The position numbers and the translations under genes are program-made. DNA of 24,373 nt. Origin: Chara braunii. Its lineage: Eukaryota > Streptophyta > Charophyceae > Charales > Characeae. Position 1 is the stretch's first letter; the number at the start of each line of letters is the position of its first letter. The stretch lies in assembly GCA_003427395.1 (NCBI GenBank), contig BFEA01000225.1, positions 1,804,538 to 1,828,910 on the forward strand, written 5' to 3'. Below are positions 7,155-15,048 of the stretch, piece after piece. Under the pieces are notes generated by a model. That model did not search any database, had not been told where the DNA came from, and saw nothing but the letters and a program-made list of their open reading frames with translations.

Positions 7155-7346
7155 ATACAATTGTAAAATATTCTGATTTCTAGTCTTCTGACTGTAAGCT
7201 AAACTGGCTGATGCTGCTAGGATAACTCCGGTTAGAATTGTGAGGTCCCCGGCCTCGAGTATTATTTTGGAATATATGATTTTCACTGTAAAAAAAATCA
7301 TAATAATAAAAAAAATTCTGATTTCTCGTTTTCAGTTGCTGTAATA

Positions 7347-7590
7347 GGGATGCTGGACCCGTTTTCCAGCAGTTGCTACTTCCCAACCAATAGATAGGAG
7401 TCTCCCGCTGAGTGGCTACCTTCTTTCCCTGAATACAACCTACGATCATTATATCTGTATTTGGGCTATCTTTCAGTCTAAATACAGCAATAATTACCAT
7501 ACGTTCTGTTTGGGGGAAGAAGGTAGGGGTGGATGCCCTAACCACCACTCCTAGCTATATCAGCAGGTGGTGTTGTTTTTAAAAAAAAAG
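7347..7590. mobile_element. Retroposon-like dispersed repeat with nested MITE
   Basis: ATGCTGGACCCGTTTTCCAGC (a small inverted repeat, GCTGGA/TCCAGC) is followed by CCAACCAATAGATAGGAG. After the nested MITE (7419-7523) it continues GGGGTGGATGCCCTAACC and CTAGCTATATCAGCAGG, then TTTTTAAAAAAAAA. The same order without the MITE occurs at 20.32-20.44 kb, ending in 70 A. The A tail supports the plus orientation, while a tRNA A-box-like word (TAGCTAGGAGTGGTGG) reads on the minus strand, so orientation is unresolved. Confidence 0.65.
7419..7523. mobile_element. Pogo-like MITE, family A, complete 105-bp copy, nested
   Basis: This 105-bp element lies between TA dinucleotides (7417-7418, 7524-7525). 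It begins CCTTCTTTCCCTGAATACAA and ends TTTGGGGGAAGAAGG, with inverted arms through GATCATTATATCTGTATTTGG and TACAGCAATAATTACCATACG. It interrupts a repeat whose uninterrupted relative has a single TA at 20,389-20,390, which shows insertion with TA duplication. Confidence 0.85.
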
Positions 7591-7890
7591 GAGCATCTGA
7601 ATGGGAGTGGCCCTAATTAGGGTAGTGGCCCTAATTAGGAATCTCGCCCTACTTATGTGGGGGCTGTGTTGACTCTTTTGGGTGAGTTGCATTCTTTGCT
7701 CAGCTGGATAGAGCAGCAACCTTCTTTTAAGTTGAAGGTCGCAGATTCAAAGTCTTGCCCGATAGCGTGAATTCACTGGGCTAGAAATTAACGAATGCAT
7801 CGTAAAACTTTCTGGTCTTTTTTCCTTTCTTAATGAAGGAGCATCTGAGTGGGCATGGCTGCAATTAGGAACCAATCAGCGGCCCGTAAC
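7588..7890 (+). repeat. Direct repeat pair flanking SINE-like copy 2
   Basis: AGGAGCATCTGAATGGGAGTG at about 7590 and AGGAGCATCTGAGTGGGCATG at about 7847 are followed by related CCCTAATTAGG and GCAATTAGGAACC sequences. Inside the first, GTGGCCCTAATTAGG is doubled with a 19-bp period. The SINE-like copy at 7686 lies between the two. Confidence 0.6.
7686..7796 (+). mobile_element. tRNA-headed SINE-like repeat, copy 2
   Basis: It is nearly the same as the copy at 7024: GCTCAGCTGGATAGAGC, CTTCTTTTAAGTTGAAGG, GGTCGCAGATTCAAAGTC, then AGCGTGAATTCACTGGGC and AGAAATTAACGAAT. It lacks about 20 bp present in copy 1 between GAATTCACT and CTGGGC. Both copies are in the same orientation, 660 bp apart. 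Confidence 0.65.
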
Positions 7891-7972
7891 TGTAGCCCCT
7901 TTGTCCCTCGTGTTTTTGTTTTTTATTTAATGCTTGAAAAATGGTGAATGGAACTGACGTTAGTGCAGCCCT

Positions 7973-8517
7973 GCTGATGGTCACTGCTGGATGGTTAAAC
8001 TGGCAGAGTGTCGATAGACTATAATTATCGATATATCGCTCACGCCCACGCCGATGCTAGGATTTGTGGAGAGAAGACCACTGAAGGTACCTCACTGAAT
8101 TTCTGCGAATGTGTGGTACTTCCTATTATCAGTGGCTGGATTTGGCCAGGATAGAGCCTGTATACGGTCATGATGATGGGGAGTTAAGTTTGAGAGAGTA
8201 AGGTAGATCCATCCTGCATTTTTTGTCCTGGGCTCATCACCAACAACAGAGGACAAGACTAAGGGCTGCTACTGGTTGATGAACCTTTGGGTCAAGAAGC
8301 ACAACGCAGTTTTCATTCTACTACATAGAGACAACCCTGCCTTGTGTCAGGGCATGCGCTTAAAACTGTTCTGTTCCGACACTGAGTGAGGTCTCGGATA
8401 ATCAACACGATCGAGATTGCATTTTCTAATACTCTTTTGAACAGATGGACCAACTCCCACCTAGAGACAAGCCTGCCTAGTGTCAGGGGTCACTGCTGGA
8501 TGGTTAAACTGGCAGAG
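7973..8517 (+). repeat. Two pairs of short direct repeats
   Basis: GGTCACTGCTGGATGGTTAAA plus CTGGCAGAG occurs at about 7979-8008 and 8488-8517. TAGAGACAACCCTGCC plus TTGTGTCAGGG (about 8325-8352) recurs as TAGAGACAAGCCTGCC plus TAGTGTCAGGG at about 8461-8488. In the second location the two motifs abut, while in the first location they are 320 bp apart and in the opposite order. I see no gene in this stretch. Confidence 0.7.
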
Positions 8518-8712
8518 CTATTTTGTTGGGATGTGGCGTCGAAGCCACTGCTCCCTTGGGGGCTGGGCCTACGGAATGGAAAAGGCCGGCGGCGCAAAGC
8601 AAAAAACTTGCGATTTTGCACCTGCACGTGCTCGGTAAAACTTGGCGTGCAGGAAAAACTGGCATTTAGGAAAAGAAGTCTCTGACGTATGGGTGGCTGG
8701 CTTAAACCACTA

Positions 8713-8817
8713 CAGTCTTCCCTCGAATACAACGTATGGTCATTATAGCTGAATTTAGACTGAAAGATACACCAAATTCAGCGATAATGACCGTATGTTG
8801 TATTCGGGGGAAGACTG
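8713..8817. mobile_element. Pogo-like MITE, family A, best-preserved 105-bp copy
   Basis: It lies between TA dinucleotides (8711-8712, 8818-8819). The ends are CAGTCTTCCCTCGAATACAA and, inverted, CAGTCTTCCCCCGAATACAA. The arms are about 45 bp each (8713-8757 and 8773-8817) around a 15-bp centre, so the transcript would fold as one hairpin. The CAGT terminus with TA target is typical of pogo/Tigger-type Tc1/mariner ends. It splits TTAAACCAC-TA-GTACC, a sequence found uninterrupted on the minus strand at 9166-9167. Confidence 0.9.
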
Positions 8818-8974
8818 TAGTACCTGGCCCCAGCCTTGCACTCTGAAACTTGTTGCCACAAGAAAAAGAGGCCGAAACTTCAAACACTGGGCCTGTCGTT
8901 GATAAATTGGATCGACGGTCCGGTTTTTGGTTCGCGCTTTCCAGAATTTGAGGTGTCAGGTGCCATGTACTGGT

Positions 8975-9185
8975 GCTTTAGACTCCCAATACATGTCCCC
9001 AGCCTTGCAGAGAAAGAAGTTCGTTGCCTACAAAAAAATTGGAGGCTCGGGGCTACCAGTAGTACCGGACCACAATGGCTGGCAGTGTCAACCAAAAAAA
9101 AAAAAGGTGCACCGTTGGCTGTCCGGCGAAGCTTTGTGCTGAGTGTCTGTAAGGCCCGGGTGTACTAGTGGTTTAAGCCAGCGCG
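8975..9185 (-). repeat. Inverted dispersed copy of the 21.2-kb repeat
   Basis: On the minus strand, CTTAAACCACTAGTACACCC, a T run, GGTTGACACTGCCAGCC, GTGGTCCGGTACTACTGG and GGCAACGAACTTC occur in this order. The same order is present on the plus strand at 21,232-21,530 (CTTAAACCACAGTACACCC, T-rich run, TTGGCTGGCACTGCCAGCC, CTGGTCTGGTGGGCCC, GGCAACGAACAGACTTC). It is a dispersed family of unknown type with no coding capacity visible. Confidence 0.75.
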
Positions 9186-9189
9186 CTAT

Positions 9190-9640
9190 TTGTTTGACCG
9201 GAGCGTCCGGACCTATTTCAATGCATCTGAAAGCATGAAAGAGCAGCACTTGTGGTGAACGGGCGATGATGGGTGATGATCATGAAGTACATGAGCCATG
9301 TGACCGCGAGTTCTCCCTGGCGTACGCTGAGTCTCTTCTTCAAAGTGATGGCAACCAGTTGATATAGATGGGGTTTACAATATGTCCAGTAAGCATGCTA
9401 TTCCATCTGTATGGCGTTCACCAGAAGTGAATGCACGTCAATGGACTTAAGAGATGTGTTTACGTTTTGTTGGTACTGATGCATGATGCAGGCACGTTAC
9501 ATGAGCGAGAGGAGCTGGGAGCCCTACTGTGTGTAGAAGTACTGTCTTTGTGAAAATGATGACAACAAAATGGTTCAAATGGCTTATGATATGCCCATCA
9601 GATGGTGCGGCGGACAATTGTCCTGACAGCCAGGTAAATA
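9190..9640. other. Non-coding stretch with no recognised feature
   Basis: No gene, RNA or clear repeat is seen. A short GATGATGGGTGATGATCATG patch lies at about 9265. Confidence 0.4.
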
Positions 9641-9845
9641 AATAGCATGAATGCTACTGAACGATAGCTGCTTTTGTCTTTGACTCAATCTGCTGTTCTG
9701 TTCGTTTGGTGTATTTGCTTCTTTACTGATTTACCTTTGGAGAAGGTTTCCCTCTCAAGTACATGCTTGAACTTTGATATGTTATTGAAATGGTGTTTGC
9801 CAATGCTAGAGTCTGCTGGTACCTCAATCCTGCTCCTTTTGTTTA

Positions 9846-9952
9846 CTTCTATCTTCACCCGAATAGAATGCCCGGTCATCGTAGTTATATTTGTGCAGCC
9901 TTCAGTCGAGATACGGCGATAATGACCATGCGTTCTATGTGGGTGAAGACGG
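9846..9952. mobile_element. Pogo-like MITE, family A, copy with eroded left end
   Basis: TCTTCACCCGAATAGAATG at the left and, inverted, CCGTCTTCACCCACATAGAA at the right, with GGTCATCGTAGTTATATTTG and ATACGGCGATAATGACC inside. TA lies at 9844-9845 and 9953-9954. The left terminus has changed (CTTCTATCTT instead of CTGTCTT). It is closest to the copy at 2215. Confidence 0.8.
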
Positions 9953-9954
9953 TA

Positions 9955-10610
9955 GCCATTGTTTTATCTGCGCCAGGCTTCCCGTGTCCCTTGATCTATA
10001 ACCTGACATCGTCACTACTTGTTGGCATGGACCCTTCATGATTGTGCAGGGCATGATTGTATTTTTTGTACTTGACTGATGCTTGTGAGCCTCCAGGCAT
10101 AAAGTGCATCGTTGCTGTATTCTGCTCAAGCCCATTGTTGTTCCCTACAGTGTGTCTCATTCATGTTTTTTTAAACACTTTTTAAAAGAAAAGGCCGCTT
10201 TCCCCCCCCCCTGTCTTTTAAAGGAAGGAAAGGCCGCTTTTGTTACAGTTGAAAAATAGGTTGTCCGTCATCCATGTTTATCCATGCGGCCTGCTCAGAT
10301 CTTCTGCCCCTTCCTGTTGATCTGTCTGCCTTTGTCTGCTGTCATGGCTTTCCTTGTATGTGTGCTCTTTGGGAATGTCTTGTATCATCGGCATGGATTC
10401 GAAGTTACCTCACTTTTGGAAACGCCCATCAGTTAATTGTGTTCTCAGTCATTGGCTGCATGATTTGTTTATCAGGAGGACGTATTATGTTTGGACTAGT
10501 TTGCACTTCTCAGTTCATACAGAAACCTGCACCGATTTCCATTCTGGTTTCCCTCTCTTTTGGGGTGGCAGTCTTTGCTGTCGCTGCTTTGTGTTCTTTC
10601 TTCTCCGGTT
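9955..10610. other. Non-coding upstream or intron sequence
   Basis: The stretch is T- and C-rich in part and includes a C run at about 10,203-10,211. The word AAGGCCGCTTT is doubled (10,189 and 10,228). It probably belongs to the intron or flank before the large exon. No upstream exon with a convincing start codon was identified. Confidence 0.4.
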
Positions 10611-10614
10611 GTGA

Positions 10615-10773
10615 TTAAGGTTTGATAATGGCCTTTCTTATGCATTTGGCAATGGACTCGTATTTGTTTGTGGATACACGACCTTTTTTCTTTTTTGGTC
10701 AGTTTGGACTCGATTAAGGTTTGATTATGGGTTCTCTTCTCACTCGTTTGGGAATTGACTCGCATTCATTTGT
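10615..10773 (+). repeat. Diverged tandem duplication covering the splice-acceptor region
   Basis: TTAAGGTTTGATAATGG (10,616) and TTAAGGTTTGATTATGG (10,715) start two copies, each ending in a GACTCG, TTTGTTTGTG or ATTCATTTGTG sequence. The second copy runs into the acceptor TTTGTGCGCAG. The first runs to GTTTGTGGATACACG and has no AG in that position. Confidence 0.7.
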
Positions 10774-10777
10774 GCGC

Positions 10778-10779
10778 AG
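10778..10779 (+). other. Predicted splice acceptor (AG)
   Basis: TTCATTTGTGCGCAG ends here and is followed by GCG in the long open frame. The last in-frame stop before the frame opens is TGA at 10,756-10,758, only 21 nt upstream of this site. The long frame has no ATG until 11,266, so translation must enter from an upstream exon. This is the best-placed acceptor. Confidence 0.55.
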
Positions 10780-13386
10780 GCGAGTGGAGGCGGGCATGAG
10801 CGTGTAAGGCGCAGGTCGAGGTGCGGATGCCTGCAATGCAAAAGGAGGCGGCGGAGGCGTTCTCGAGGGAGTGACAAGCATCATGGAAGGAAAAGACAGG
10901 GGGATGCTGAATGTGGATGTGATGGTTGTAAGGCCAGGGAAAGCAGCCGGGTCTCCCCCGGCACAGAAAAAGGAGGGGAAATACGACAAGGGCAAGTCAA
11001 TGAAGGAGAGCACAGAGGTGGGGAGGATGTGGAGGAGTTGCGCCGTAGGATAAGCTTGGAGGTCGCTGCAGGAAAAGCTGAGCGAGATGTGTATCGTGAG
11101 GAGTCTGGATCTGGACATGGGGACCCTGGCAAGTCCCCAGAAGACGAAGGATATCCAGAAGGTTCGGAGAAATGGCGACAAACGGGCACTCCTTATGGTC
11201 GTCAATTTGCATTGAGTCTGGAAGAACTGAGGAGTGTCAAGCTGCGCAAGGTCAGGAGGCCGAGCATGGAAGCACTTGCGAAGGGCATGAAGGATTCCTC
11301 CGAGTTGGAGAGTGTCGGAACTGGGAAGCGGCATGAAGGTGATGCTTGCCCTGCGAATGACGTAAGACTGTTGTCACCTGTGTATGGAGACGAGGAGGAG
11401 ATTGTCACGAGTGCTGATGAAGACGTGACTTGGAAGTACGTTCCACGTGCCCGCGGAGGGAGCTCGGATTTCAGTGTGCCGGATCAGAGTTTGCCTCGTG
11501 GAGCCGAGGAAGAAAGGGCAGCTTCTCCAATGGCAATTGCGGAAGGAGAAGGGGTGGGGCAGTCGATTCGGGTTGCTGATGGGAGTGGAGTGTATGCGGT
11601 GAAAAGTGCCCACAGAGTTTCACCGCTGGCTCTCAGCGCATGGGAAAAGGTGGCAGTGTGGATGGAGAGGGGATCTATGCACGGGGATGGGAGCGTGGAT
11701 TATTTGAGCCTAGACGATGAAGGTGCACCTAGTCTTGTGAGAAGTGTGGGCTCAACACGGGTTGAAGTGCTGGATGAAGGCATGAATGGGGCCTTTAATG
11801 GTGATGAAGAGCGGGGAGTATCGCCACAGCCTGCAGACTTGGCATTTGGGCGATCAGAATGCCCTACACCTGGTCTATCGGAAAGTGGATTGGAAGCGTG
11901 GAACAGGGTTCTGACATGGATGAATCGAGAAAGGAGGCTTTCCATCAATGAGCTGTTTCTGGAGCCAGCAAACTACGAGGGAAAATCGGAGGATGGTGTA
12001 AACTCTGCTTCTGGTGGGTCAATGAAGTTGGATCCCAGTGCCCGAAGGGATGCTGAATTTGCTGATGAGGGAAGTGAGAAGCTCTCGGGCACCTTCCAGA
12101 TGATGGCTGCGGATGAAGTCTTCAGACTGGACTCTGAACGCGAATGGGATGAAGCAGACGGTACTCCAGCCCGGTCCGTGCTCCGTGCACAGCAGGCACT
12201 TAGCGAAATCGAGAAGATGCTACGGGATAGAGGAACGTGCAGCAACGAGAGTGCAGGTTGGCTGAGGGAAGGGAGAGATGGAAAGCCTCTAGGGCAGGTG
12301 GAAGACAACCAAAGGAGGATGGTACGAGAACCTGAACCTGGAACAAAGAAGGGCAGTGGCAGCTCAAGTGGTTCGTCTATGCACAACAGAGGATGGGGTA
12401 TGGCAATGCTTAAAAAGAGCCCCAAGATGAGGGAGGCGGAAAGGGATCGGGATGCTGGAGGATCCACACCGTCACATAGACCGCGCACATTGCCTGTGAA
12501 TGATGCCCATGGCCAAGGGACTGGGGAGCATGGGAGTTATCAACGATGCACTGCAAACGATCCTACGGTGGCGACCAATTTAACGAGCGAGCTCTTCAAC
12601 GTGGGGGAGGTAGGATGGGCCGGATCAGGTAGCTCCTTGCACGGAAAGGAGGGTGCTGAACAGGGACAACATAAGGGCAGGGCTACTTTGGCACAGTCAA
12701 AGGAAGATAAGTCTAAGGAGACACAAAGGATTGCAAGTGGCCGCAGTGAAGAAGGGGCTTGGAGTGAAGATGGTCTATGCAACGAAGGAAGTATTCGTGG
12801 ACAGAGTCTCTCTGCCAGGATTGAGAGAGAGTTCTCCTCCAAGCTTGAGGCGCGTTGGAAGAGGGGGTCTCATTTGTTGAAGTTGGAAACACTCTCTTGT
12901 CCACCAAGCCAAAGGGAGAAAGGATTGGCGGGGGGTGATGCACATGGCTCTGTTGATGGAGGAGGAGAAGCTGATGAATGGTTTGACAGAGACGAAGTTG
13001 AGAATGGGTTGACCGGATTTGAAGCTGAGCTTGTCAAGGCAGTCAAAGCTTGGGATCAAAGACGTTTACTGGACACGCCGAAACGCGTCCATGTGCCAAA
13101 TCAACTGGAAAGCTGTACGACGGGTGAAGAGAAGGTGGCAGTAAGCACTGGAAATGAAGAATCCCATGCGAAGCACCTCGTTAAACTATCACCTGGGAGA
13201 GGTGGTGAGTCTGAGGAGGGAGGGGCTCCTGATGGTCAGGAAGGACGAGCTGGTGCATGTGCTGCGCCTTGGGTGTGGGATCAAGTGGAGCAAAGGAGTT
13301 GTGAGTCTTCTGCGCCTGGAGGGGAGTCCAAATACAGCGAGCCGTGGGCTTCCGTTCTCATACAGTCGGCTTGGCGTGGCTATTTG
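10780..13386 (+). CDS. Large internal exon of an IQ67-like (IQD-type) calmodulin-binding protein
   Basis: An uninterrupted 869-codon exon, phase 0 at both ends. The 3' end encodes EPWASVLIQSAWRGYL (residues 854-869), an IQ motif (IQxxxRG) of the kind that binds calmodulin. In plant IQD proteins the 67-residue IQ67 domain is split by a conserved phase-0 intron after codon 16. Here the donor falls after exactly 16 codons counted from the E of EPW, which supports IQD membership (inference). The rest is hydrophilic, rich in Glu, Gly, Ser and Arg, and probably disordered. Visible features are CGCLQCK (15-21), a basic run with six Arg (22-27), CGCDGCK (45-51), a WH2-like LEELRSVKLRKV (about 146-157), AWEKVAVWMER (287-297), AWNRVLTWMNR (373-383) and a Ser/Gly run (about 527-534). 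There is no ATG before 11,266, so the start is upstream. Known IQDs are mostly shorter and more basic. Only the IQ motif is firmly recognisable, so other IQ-motif proteins remain possible. The second half of IQ67 was not found downstream. Confidence 0.8.
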
Positions 13387-13392
13387 GTAAGC
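13387..13392 (+). other. Predicted 5' splice donor (GTAAGC)
   Basis: TATTTG is followed by GTAAGC, a strong donor match (GTAAG). The reading frame meets TAG only 9 nt later (13,396-13,398), so without splicing the protein would end VSS just after the half IQ motif. Splicing here keeps phase 0. Confidence 0.8.
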
Positions 13393-13737
13393 AGCTAGAT
13401 AATCTGAGGCAGTCAATCTATCCAGTCGTTTCCACGCTTGTCATGGATTTCCAAAACAAGTTTTGATTATGTATCAAAAAGTTATCATGTTGTTTGGAAT
13501 ATAATGCTGCTGTGGTCTATTGGCGATGCCATTTGGAGGCAGTGAAAGCGAGGTAACCGAGCCACCATGGTACCGACCAATGCACCATCGATGAGGAACG
13601 CTAGAAGTTCAAGAACGCACTTCACTTCTGTCTGCACGGAGGCCACTCATCTATCACCTGAAGCCTGAGGCTACTAGTGATGATATCTTGAAACTTGATG
13701 GATAATGCTCCTCAAAGCATTTTGGTCCAACTACAGA

Positions 13738-13826
13738 GGACGTCATAGTGGCCGCCTGTGCCAAATCAAAGACGTTTACTGCACACGCCAAAACGTGTCC
13801 ACGTTGCAGGGACGTCATAGTGGCCG
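13738..13826 (+). repeat. 17-bp direct repeats enclosing a copy of exon sequence
   Basis: GGACGTCATAGTGGCCG occurs exactly at 13,738-13,754 and 13,810-13,826. Between them, 13,765-13,804 matches 13,055-13,094 of the large exon at 36 of 40 positions (ATCAAAGACGTTTACTG then ACACGCC). GTGCCAAATCAA precedes this block in the intron, but a similar sequence follows it in the exon, so the order is circularly permuted. Confidence 0.85.
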
Positions 13827-13829
13827 GCT

Positions 13830-15040
13830 GTATGATGTGTCCATTGAAAACGAAACAGGAAAGCTTGTGAAGCAGTTAGAAAGTAAAAAGCTTTTCTTCT
13901 CCTCCAACCCTTTACCCCACCGGGCTGTCCCTTCCTATCCCTTCGCCACTAGTTCTACATGTAGGCGGTGCCCATCGAAGTCAGTGCGGTGTACTGGAAG
14001 AGAAGGTAGCTCTCTACTCGATGGAAGCAAGCTGACCTACTTCATGTCCCTCGCTTTGTCTGTCCTGGGAATGCACTTTCAAACTGAGGTATTTGCGTTT
14101 TTTTTTGCACAAGATGCACCCCGCTTTACCAAAGATAACGTACAAAATGGTTCTCGACGTTCTGGCAATTGGATTGTGCCAAGTTTGTGACCAGGAAGAA
14201 TTTGTGACCAAATGAGTCTGATTTGTAAACTCGGTTTCTACTGGAGCTGTACTGCCATGACTGATTGACTCTGTGGGTTTTTGGGCGATCCAGTTGCAAC
14301 TTTTGATCAGGCATTGATCTGCTTAGTCATAGGAAGGATCAGTCGTTTGTCCCATTAGTTAATGGGTCATGTTGCGTGTGCTTGTTTTCCTTTTTTGATT
14401 AGACTCAAGTCTCCAGCGGTTCGTGGGATTCAGATGCCCAGTTACATACTTGGGGTTCGTATAGAGCCTTTATCATGGCTTGCGAGAACAATCTCTTGGC
14501 TTTGCTGTGCTCTCAGAGAAACAACTGAGACGATAGATCCTGTAGGCGCTTTGACATGTAAAAGTGTGATTCAGGGGCTTGGATTCATGGATGTTTTCTC
14601 TTTTTCCAGTGTTGTTTCAGTTTAGGGATCATCCCATGTGTGCGGAGTAGAGATACATCTCGTTTTACTTAGGAGCCTTTGGTTGATAATCAGAGGATGG
14701 ACGGACGGGGACAGCTATTTTGTGAATTGGTGGTAATGGACAGCGGCATCAGGCCTGTCATAGTGAGGGGAGCTTGCCGGCTTAAACAGCCCACTATCTT
14801 ATGCAGATGCGCTGGTTAAGAGGAGACCTGTTCGTTATCAGTTGCTGTGTTGGATTGATGACTCGATGGCCACAGGTTTCTTTTCTAAATCCTGCGGTGG
14901 CGCAGTGTTCCACGAGGTGGTGGTAGTCTAAAGAGCTAGTCTGGAGGCATTACGGACTTCTGGTTTCCAAGCGGTTTCAGTTGAAGGATCAGTGGTTTGT
15001 TGTTTCTTGCATTTCCCTCTTGCTCAGGCTCCGTCAAGCT
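13830..15040. other. Probable intron sequence, nothing recognised
   Basis: I see no gene, RNA or clear repeat. A 161-codon open frame that spans 13,705-14,190 includes the duplicated exon-like block but has no domain I recognise. Confidence 0.4.
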
Positions 15041-15048
15041 CATTTCAG

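Noticed and set aside
10871-11053. ATG-initiated frame (60 codons) overlapping the exon in another phase
   Set aside because: It is plausible in composition, but it stops at 11,053 and could join the main frame only through an intron of about 55 nt. The synonymous CGCxxCK pair supports the main frame here. It remains a minor alternative.
10714-11334. 206-codon open frame on the minus strand
   Set aside because: It lies opposite the large exon, whose purine-rich coding strand gives open Ser/Pro/Leu-rich antisense frames. No domain or start context supports it.
11973-12488. 171-codon minus-strand open frame
   Set aside because: It is the antisense shadow of the same exon, with Ser/Leu/Pro-rich composition typical of such shadows.
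13705-14190. 161-codon open frame as the continuation of the IQ gene
   Set aside because: It has no IQ67 continuation. Its N-terminal part is the permuted duplicate, and I see no strong splice sites at matching phase. The in-intron CAG before GGACGTC (13,807-13,809) is inside the duplication.
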